Shown in pieces: positions 6,531 through 10,003 of a stretch of 10,003 nucleotides of DNA (the stretch's first letter is position 1; each line of letters begins with the position of its first letter). The stretch lies in NCBI GenBank assembly GCA_025356715.1, contig JANXRU010000292.1, positions 1 to 10,003 of the forward strand, given 5' to 3'. The DNA is from Bacteroidota bacterium (GTDB taxonomy: Bacteria > Bacteroidota > Bacteroidia > B-17B0 > B-17BO). Both the position numbers and the translations under genes were made by a program. The notes under the pieces were generated by a model that was not told the origin of the DNA, did not search any database, and was given only the letters and a program-made list of their open reading frames with translations.

Positions 6531-6539
6531 AATTTTAAT

Positions 6540-6547
6540 TAACTTTG
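6540..6547 (+). promoter_or_regulatory. Candidate -7 box for amn
   Basis: TAACTTTG is an exact match to TAnnTTTG and ends 20 bp before the ATG at 6568, implying a leader of about 15 nt. No TTTG is seen at the -33 spacing. It lies within the short divergent gap to the HsdR-N gene. Confidence 0.5.
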
Positions 6548-6567
6548 ATAAAGATAAAGGATATTAT

Positions 6568-7338
6568 ATGAAGACGAAAGATGAAATTGTAAACAATTGG
6601 TTACCAAGATATACAGGAAAAAAATTAGAAGAATTTGGGCAATATATTTTATTAACCAATTTTGGAGGTTATGTAAAAATGTTCGCTGAATGGAACAATG
6701 TGCCTGTTGAAGGTCAGGATCGCCCTATGCAAAGTGCCACCTTCGAGGGCATTACAATTATCAATTTCAGCATGGGAAGTGCTATGGCGGCAACCATTAT
6801 GGATTTACTAACTGCTATTACGCCTAAAGCGGTACTATTTTTAGGAAAATGTGGGGGATTAAAAAAGAAAAATGAAATTGGAGATTTAATTTTACCTATT
6901 GCTGCTATTAGAGGCGAAGGTACATCCAACGATTATTTGCCCAATGAAGTTCCTGCATTACCCTCTTTTAATTTACAAAAAGCGATTTCTTATACTATTC
7001 GTTTAAGTGGAAGAGATTATTGGACAGGCACCGTTTATACTACTAACCGAAGAGTATGGGAACATGATGATAAATTTAAAGAATACTTACGCGAAATAAG
7101 AGCCATGGCTATTGATATGGAAACTGCTACTATTTTTTCAGTAGGCTTTCATAACGAAATTCCTGTAGGAGCATTGCTATTAGTGAGCGATCAGCCAATG
7201 ATACCTGAAGGTGTGAAAACAGAAGAAAGTGATAAAAAAGTAACAACCGATTTTGTTACTGATCATTTACGCATTGGTATTGATTCTTTAAAAGAATTAC
7301 AAAAAGCTGGTATTTCAGTAAAACATTTAAAGTTTTAA
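6568..7338 (+). CDS. amn: AMP nucleosidase
   Basis: This cytoplasmic enzyme splits AMP with water into adenine and ribose 5-phosphate and so helps to set the adenylate pool. The 256-aa protein is the short Bacteroidota form, which has the nucleoside phosphorylase (PNP/UDP) fold and lacks the long N-terminal domain of the E. coli enzyme. Recognisable segments are WLPRYTG (11-17), FLGKCGGL (91-98), IRGEGTSNDY (114-123), YTTNRRVWEHD (157-167), AIDMETATIF (181-190; Glu185 is the ribose-contacting residue expected of this fold) and LLLVSDQPMIPEG (203-215; Asp208 is the expected catalytic acid). The start is ATG at 6568: a longer frame upstream runs into the oppositely oriented HsdR-N gene and shows no homology. 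It converges on the helicase gene with 6 bp between stops. Confidence 0.95.
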   Translation: MKTKDEIVNNWLPRYTGKKLEEFGQYILLTNFGGYVKMFAEWNNVPVEGQDRPMQSATFEGITIINFSMGSAMAATIMDLLTAITPKAVLFLGKCGGLKKKNEIGDLILPIAAIRGEGTSNDYLPNEVPALPSFNLQKAISYTIRLSGRDYWTGTVYTTNRRVWEHDDKFKEYLREIRAMAIDMETATIFSVGFHNEIPVGALLLVSDQPMIPEGVKTEESDKKVTTDFVTDHLRIGIDSLKELQKAGISVKHLKF

Positions 7339-7344
7339 AAAGTA

Positions 7345-8670
7345 TTAGGTACGCATTTTTCTAATGTAAGCTTCCTCTTTTCGTTTTTCTGATTCTCTAC
7401 GACGCTTACCGCCTAATTGAACCTTTTTGTTTTTTTCCTTCTTTTCGTGGAATGCGCCCGTTTTAATTTCTAGCTGAGGCATTTTCTTTAAGTTTTTATC
7501 GCGCTTAACAGGGCGTTCGTCTGCCGTTAAATTATCGGAAATTTCGACTTCTTTTGGAATAGGTAAAATCGCAATTTTTTTCTTCATTAATGTTTCAATA
7601 TTTTTTTGAAACTCCTTTTCAACGGCATTTATCAATGTGATTGAGATACCGATAGCATCCGCCCTACCCGTTCTTCCAATACGATGTATATAATCGCCCG
7701 GAACTTGTGGTGTATCAAAATTGATGACATGTGTTACTTCTGGAATATCTAATCCACGGGCAATAATATCTGTTGCAATCAAAACACGATGAATGCCATT
7801 TTCAAAATTATCAATCGCGGAAAAACGTTGCGGTTGGGTTTTATTTGAATGTATGATACCGATTTGGCTATTAAACGCTTCATCTAATTCTTTATATAAA
7901 GCATCCGCTAATTTTTTATTTTTAGTAAAGATTAAAACTTTCTTAAGCTCCGTATCAGTTGCTAATAAGTGTTTTACCAAATTAGCTTTTGTATGGAAAT
8001 TAGGCACGTGATAGCCTTTTTGTACAATTTTATTTAAGGGGGTTCCTCTAATTACTAATTCTAAATAATGTGGTTGGTAAAAATATTTTTCAATTAATTT
8101 TTCAACGTCTTCGTCCAAAGTAGCTGAAAACATTAAATTTTGGCGTTTTTCAGGAAGCGTATCCATGATGCTTAATAACTGGGTTCTGAAACCTAAGTTT
8201 AACATTTCGTCAACCTCATCAATAATTAATTTTTGAACAGAATGAACTTGTAAGGTTCTACTTAAAATCATATCCATTAATCGGCCAGGAGTTGCTACTA
8301 AAATATCTAAGCCATCATATATGGTTTGTTTTTGAGGATTGATATTAGCGCCTCCATAAATTCCGGCATAACGAACTGTGGCGTAAGCACACAATTTTTC
8401 TATTTCGCCAACCACCTGAACGACTAATTCGCGTGTAGGAACAACAATGATAACACGAGGCTGACGTTGCTCAGAAAAGGTTATTTGCCTAAGCGTTGGT
8501 AGTAAATAGGCAAAGGTTTTACCAGTACCTGTTTGCGCAATTGCCACTACGTCTTTACCTGACATTACTACAGGAAAAGCTTTTTCTTGTATGGGAGTTG
8601 GATTTGCAAATCCTAAATCTGCTAATGCTCTTAAAAAAGGCTTTGTTAAATTTAATTCGTCGAAAGTCAC
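7345..8670 (-). CDS. DEAD-box ATP-dependent RNA helicase (RhlE/CsdA-like)
   Basis: The 441-aa protein unwinds or remodels RNA using ATP, probably in ribosome assembly or mRNA decay. All core motifs are present in order: Q motif (GFANPTPIQ, 20-28), I (AQTGTGKT, 45-52), Ia (PTREL, 78-82), GG (106-107), Ib (TPGR, 127-130), II (DEVD, 151-154), III (SAT, 182-184), IV (LIFTKN, 246-251), V (ATDIIARGLDIP, 299-310) and VI (HRIGRTGR, 329-336). Motif II is DEVD rather than DEAD, a substitution known in Bacteroidota paralogues and compatible with activity. Residues about 385-441 form a Lys/Arg-rich tail, a likely RNA-binding extension. The start is GTG at 8670; the first residues, MTFDELNL, fit the family's usual beginning. 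A TATCTTTA sequence at 8694-8701 could be a degenerate -7 box; otherwise it may be co-transcribed with the gene 38 bp upstream. Confidence 0.93.
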   Translation of the reverse strand: MTFDELNLTKPFLRALADLGFANPTPIQEKAFPVVMSGKDVVAIAQTGTGKTFAYLLPTLRQITFSEQRQPRVIIVVPTRELVVQVVGEIEKLCAYATVRYAGIYGGANINPQKQTIYDGLDILVATPGRLMDMILSRTLQVHSVQKLIIDEVDEMLNLGFRTQLLSIMDTLPEKRQNLMFSATLDEDVEKLIEKYFYQPHYLELVIRGTPLNKIVQKGYHVPNFHTKANLVKHLLATDTELKKVLIFTKNKKLADALYKELDEAFNSQIGIIHSNKTQPQRFSAIDNFENGIHRVLIATDIIARGLDIPEVTHVINFDTPQVPGDYIHRIGRTGRADAIGISITLINAVEKEFQKNIETLMKKKIAILPIPKEVEISDNLTADERPVKRDKNLKKMPQLEIKTGAFHEKKEKNKKVQLGGKRRRESEKRKEEAYIRKMRT

Positions 8671-8708
8671 GATACTGGTTTTAATTAATTACGTAAAGAT
8701 AGGGATAA

Positions 8709-9182
8709 TTAAGCTAATGCCTCCAATTCATTGTTATAATCATACTGTAAATCTTCGTGAAGAGATGAGATAGCTGTATTTATTTTTTTTAATTGGGCAT
8801 TATATAAATTTTGTAACACCACACTTTTTTGAATGGGAATACGTGATTCTTTAATTTTTTTGCAATAATAAATCAATAATTCTGCCTCGTATTGCTTTGA
8901 ACTTATGTATTTAATATACTTAGTAGTGATGCGTAATATTTTCCGTAGACTTTTTTTAACAACGTGTAAATTAACATGATTGATTTGCGTAAACTGTATA
9001 TCAATCTCTTCTTTAACTGATTTAACGGTGCTTTCCTTATCATGGGCATCAAATAATAAATAGCCTAAATATTCTTTATTATCTTTTTTATATTTAGCTA
9101 AATACATACAAAGCTCTGCCAACGCTTTTGGTTCAAGGGTTTGCAATTCTTTTTTGATGTCACTAATTGATGCGGTTGTCAT
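8709..9182 (-). CDS. Helical protein of unknown function
   Basis: I do not recognise this 157-aa protein with confidence. It is predicted to be almost wholly alpha-helical, without signal peptide or membrane segment, hence cytoplasmic. Residues 1-45 (ISDIKKELQTLEPKALAELC and what follows) look like a short helical repeat, and the middle is strongly basic (KKSLRKILRITTKYIKYI, about 76-93), which could fit nucleic-acid contact. The segment YLLFDAHDKESTVKSVKEEI (41-60) is distinctive enough to serve as a search seed. ATG at 9182 is the start; an exact -7 box lies 14 bp upstream. It is 38 bp upstream of the helicase on the same strand, so shared transcription with an RNA helicase is plausible, but nothing in the sequence shows a joint function. 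Confidence 0.75.
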   Translation of the reverse strand: MTTASISDIKKELQTLEPKALAELCMYLAKYKKDNKEYLGYLLFDAHDKESTVKSVKEEIDIQFTQINHVNLHVVKKSLRKILRITTKYIKYISSKQYEAELLIYYCKKIKESRIPIQKSVVLQNLYNAQLKKINTAISSLHEDLQYDYNNELEALA

Positions 9183-9196
9183 TATTTATATAATAC

Positions 9197-9204
9197 CAAA
9201 TATA
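9197..9204 (-). promoter_or_regulatory. Candidate -7 box for the helical protein gene
   Basis: The minus strand reads TATATTTG, an exact TAnnTTTG match, 14 bp before the ATG at 9182. A TTG at 9219-9221 lies only 14 bp upstream of it, shorter than the usual -33 spacing. Confidence 0.45.
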
Positions 9205-9267
9205 ATCATTATCTAGTCCAATCTGCTTGTTCTTTTTCATCAATAATTCTTTAAAAAATAGTTCCAT

Positions 9268-9302
9268 AGACGATGCTATGCAACGATTTTTGTAAATCGT
9301 CT
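9268..9302. other. Two mutually exclusive hairpins in the 159-bp gap
   Basis: ACGATTT (9283-9289) pairs perfectly with AAATCGT (9294-9300) around TTGT. AGACGAT (9268-9274) also pairs perfectly with ATCGTCT (9296-9302) around a 21-nt loop. Both use the same right arm, so only one can form at a time. On the minus strand a T6 run follows about 14 nt later (9251-9256), too far for a standard terminator. It lies between the DUF3820 gene and the helical protein gene. Confidence 0.45.
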
Positions 9303-9341
9303 TGACAAAAAATAACGTCACATCTTTAGCCTAAATAATAA

Positions 9342-9581
9342 TTACATTTTGTATAAACTCTTTTTTATAGGATCTAATAGATACTCCAATCCATTTAATT
9401 TTATTTCGTACAACGTTTGAAGCAACATTCCCAACTTCCCATCAGGAAAGCCTTTTCGGTTAAACCACTCCAAATAATTAACTGGTAAATTACAAAGCAC
9501 CCAACCTTTATGTTTACCAAAAGGCATTTTTTGTGTAACTAAGTCGATAAGTAATTGTGGATTTGATTGATTGATTTCCAT
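9342..9581 (-). CDS. DUF3820 family protein
   Basis: The 79-aa protein matches DUF3820, a small bacterial family sometimes labelled a putative quorum-sensing-regulated virulence factor. The core runs from MPFGKHKG (19-26) through NLPVNYLEWF (31-40), RKGFPDGKLG (42-51) and LYEIKLNGLEYLL (57-69), all family hallmarks in the usual order. Length is normal for the family. No enzymatic motif is visible and its molecular function is not established, so the virulence label should not be carried over. ATG at 9581 is the start. An exact -7 box lies 11 bp upstream, and a strong terminator separates it from the gene beyond, so it is likely its own transcript. Confidence 0.9.
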   Translation of the reverse strand: MEINQSNPQLLIDLVTQKMPFGKHKGWVLCNLPVNYLEWFNRKGFPDGKLGMLLQTLYEIKLNGLEYLLDPIKKSLYKM

Positions 9582-9592
9582 AGTATGTTATA

Positions 9593-9600
9593 CAAATTTA
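9593..9600 (-). promoter_or_regulatory. Candidate -7 box for the DUF3820 gene
   Basis: The minus strand reads TAAATTTG, an exact TAnnTTTG match, only 11 bp before the ATG. The transcript would be nearly leaderless (about 6 nt). No clear -33 TTTG is seen. Confidence 0.45.
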
Positions 9601-9624
9601 CAACAATTGTTTACATAAAAAGTA

Positions 9625-9661
9625 ATAAAAAAATGCCCCAAACAGTAAGGTTTAGGGCATT
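9625..9661 (-). terminator. Strong intrinsic terminator of the right-edge gene
   Basis: On the minus strand AATGCCCTAAAC pairs with GTTTGGGGCATT (12 bp, one G-U) around a 6-nt loop, followed directly by a T-tract. The stem occupies 9632-9661. It lies about 60 bp after the stop of the gene at 9724 and ends before the DUF3820 promoter box. Confidence 0.9.
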
Positions 9662-9723
9662 GAAAAAAACGAATTAATAAAATGTTGTTTAATTAAAACC
9701 GTTTTTATGACTGTGTTTTAAAA

Positions 9724-10003
9724 TCAATTAAATAATTTACTCCAAAAACTTTTCTTCTTTTTGTACGTAACAGTGGCGCTTACAAATGTGATATCAAGCA
9801 AAGGAATCTTCACCCATTCTGCCATTGTATTATCCCTCACTAATAAATCTGTGGAGCCAAAAACAGAAGCTTTCATCGCAATATTCATATCATTATTAGA
9901 TGAATAAATGCATTCAATAGCAATGATAAAGTCATCGTCAACTTCAATGTTTTGAGAAGATACATCAAGCTCCTGCACTTCGCTTTTACCAATTACTTTG
10001 GTA
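9724..10003 (-). CDS. Protein of unknown function, C-terminal 92 residues (cut by window edge)
   Basis: The frame is open from the right edge of the window to a TAA at 9724. An internal GTG at 9978 could be mistaken for a start, but the frame continues upstream without a stop (TKVIGKSEVQELDVSSQN), so the gene most likely begins outside the window. The visible part alternates strand-like segments (FIIAIECIYSS, NIAMKASVFGSTDLLV, EWVKIPLLDITFVSATVTY) and ends in a basic tail, KKKKSFWSKLFN, that might contact membrane or nucleic acid. I recognise no family. A strong terminator follows it. Confidence 0.65.
   Translation of the reverse strand, partial: TKVIGKSEVQELDVSSQNIEVDDDFIIAIECIYSSNNDMNIAMKASVFGSTDLLVRDNTMAEWVKIPLLDITFVSATVTYKKKKSFWSKLFN

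Noticed and set aside
6391..6567. N-terminal extension of AMP nucleosidase by 59 residues
   Set aside because: The extension overlaps the oppositely oriented HsdR-N gene and has no family counterpart. The ATG at 6568 matches the normal start and has a -7 box at 6540-6547.
7793..8011. Open frames on the plus strand within the helicase region (also 8496-8773)
   Set aside because: They are antisense shadows of the helicase and helical-protein genes, with no family signal.
7345..8670. Degenerate, inactive helicase because motif II is DEVD instead of DEAD
   Set aside because: All other motifs are intact, the two catalytic acids of motif II are kept, and DEVD occurs in related Bacteroidota helicases.

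Overview
The window reads as an ordinary chromosomal stretch of an AT-rich member of the Bacteroidota. The reasons are: several start-proximal TAnnTTTG sequences that match the Bacteroidota -7 promoter box, little Shine-Dalgarno signal, lipoproteins whose signal ends in FASC followed by basic residues, and a set of genes in typical Bacteroidota form (the roughly 256-aa AMP nucleosidase, a standalone HsdR N-terminal-domain protein, a MauE/DoxX-thioredoxin fusion, and a DEAD-box helicase with DEVD in motif II). I cannot place it below phylum from sequence alone. I see no phage, transposon, CRISPR or tRNA/rRNA sequence.

Layout. Most genes lie on the minus strand. At the left edge is the start of a DinB-superfamily gene (minus, cut by the window edge), preceded by a PyrR-type phosphoribosyltransferase gene. 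A MarR regulator points the other way from pyrR and converges on a membrane gene that fuses a MauE/DoxX domain to a thioredoxin-like domain. Upstream of that fusion are two tandem paralogous mini-lipoproteins of about 65 aa, which share a four-cysteine pattern in the mature part. Then come the replicative helicase dnaB, a 339-bp gap, a secreted M23 peptidase with a LysM domain, and an orphan HsdR-N nuclease-fold protein. That last gene is divergent from amn (AMP nucleosidase, plus), which converges on a DEAD-box RNA helicase. An unassigned helical protein, a DUF3820 protein, a strong intrinsic terminator and the 3' part of an unassigned gene close the window.

How the genes work together. Most are housekeeping genes that are neighbours rather than one pathway: nucleotide metabolism (pyrR, amn), replication (dnaB), RNA remodelling (helicase) and envelope remodelling (M23/LysM). 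The one group that could form a functional unit is the fusion protein with the two cysteine-patterned lipoproteins. Predicted topology puts both cysteine pairs of the fusion (CGC and CPHC) on the periplasmic side, where the mature lipoproteins would also be. A thiol-disulfide relation between them is an inference worth testing. Regulatory sequence includes seven candidate -7 boxes, two convincing hairpin terminators and two unexplained palindromic or hairpin elements.
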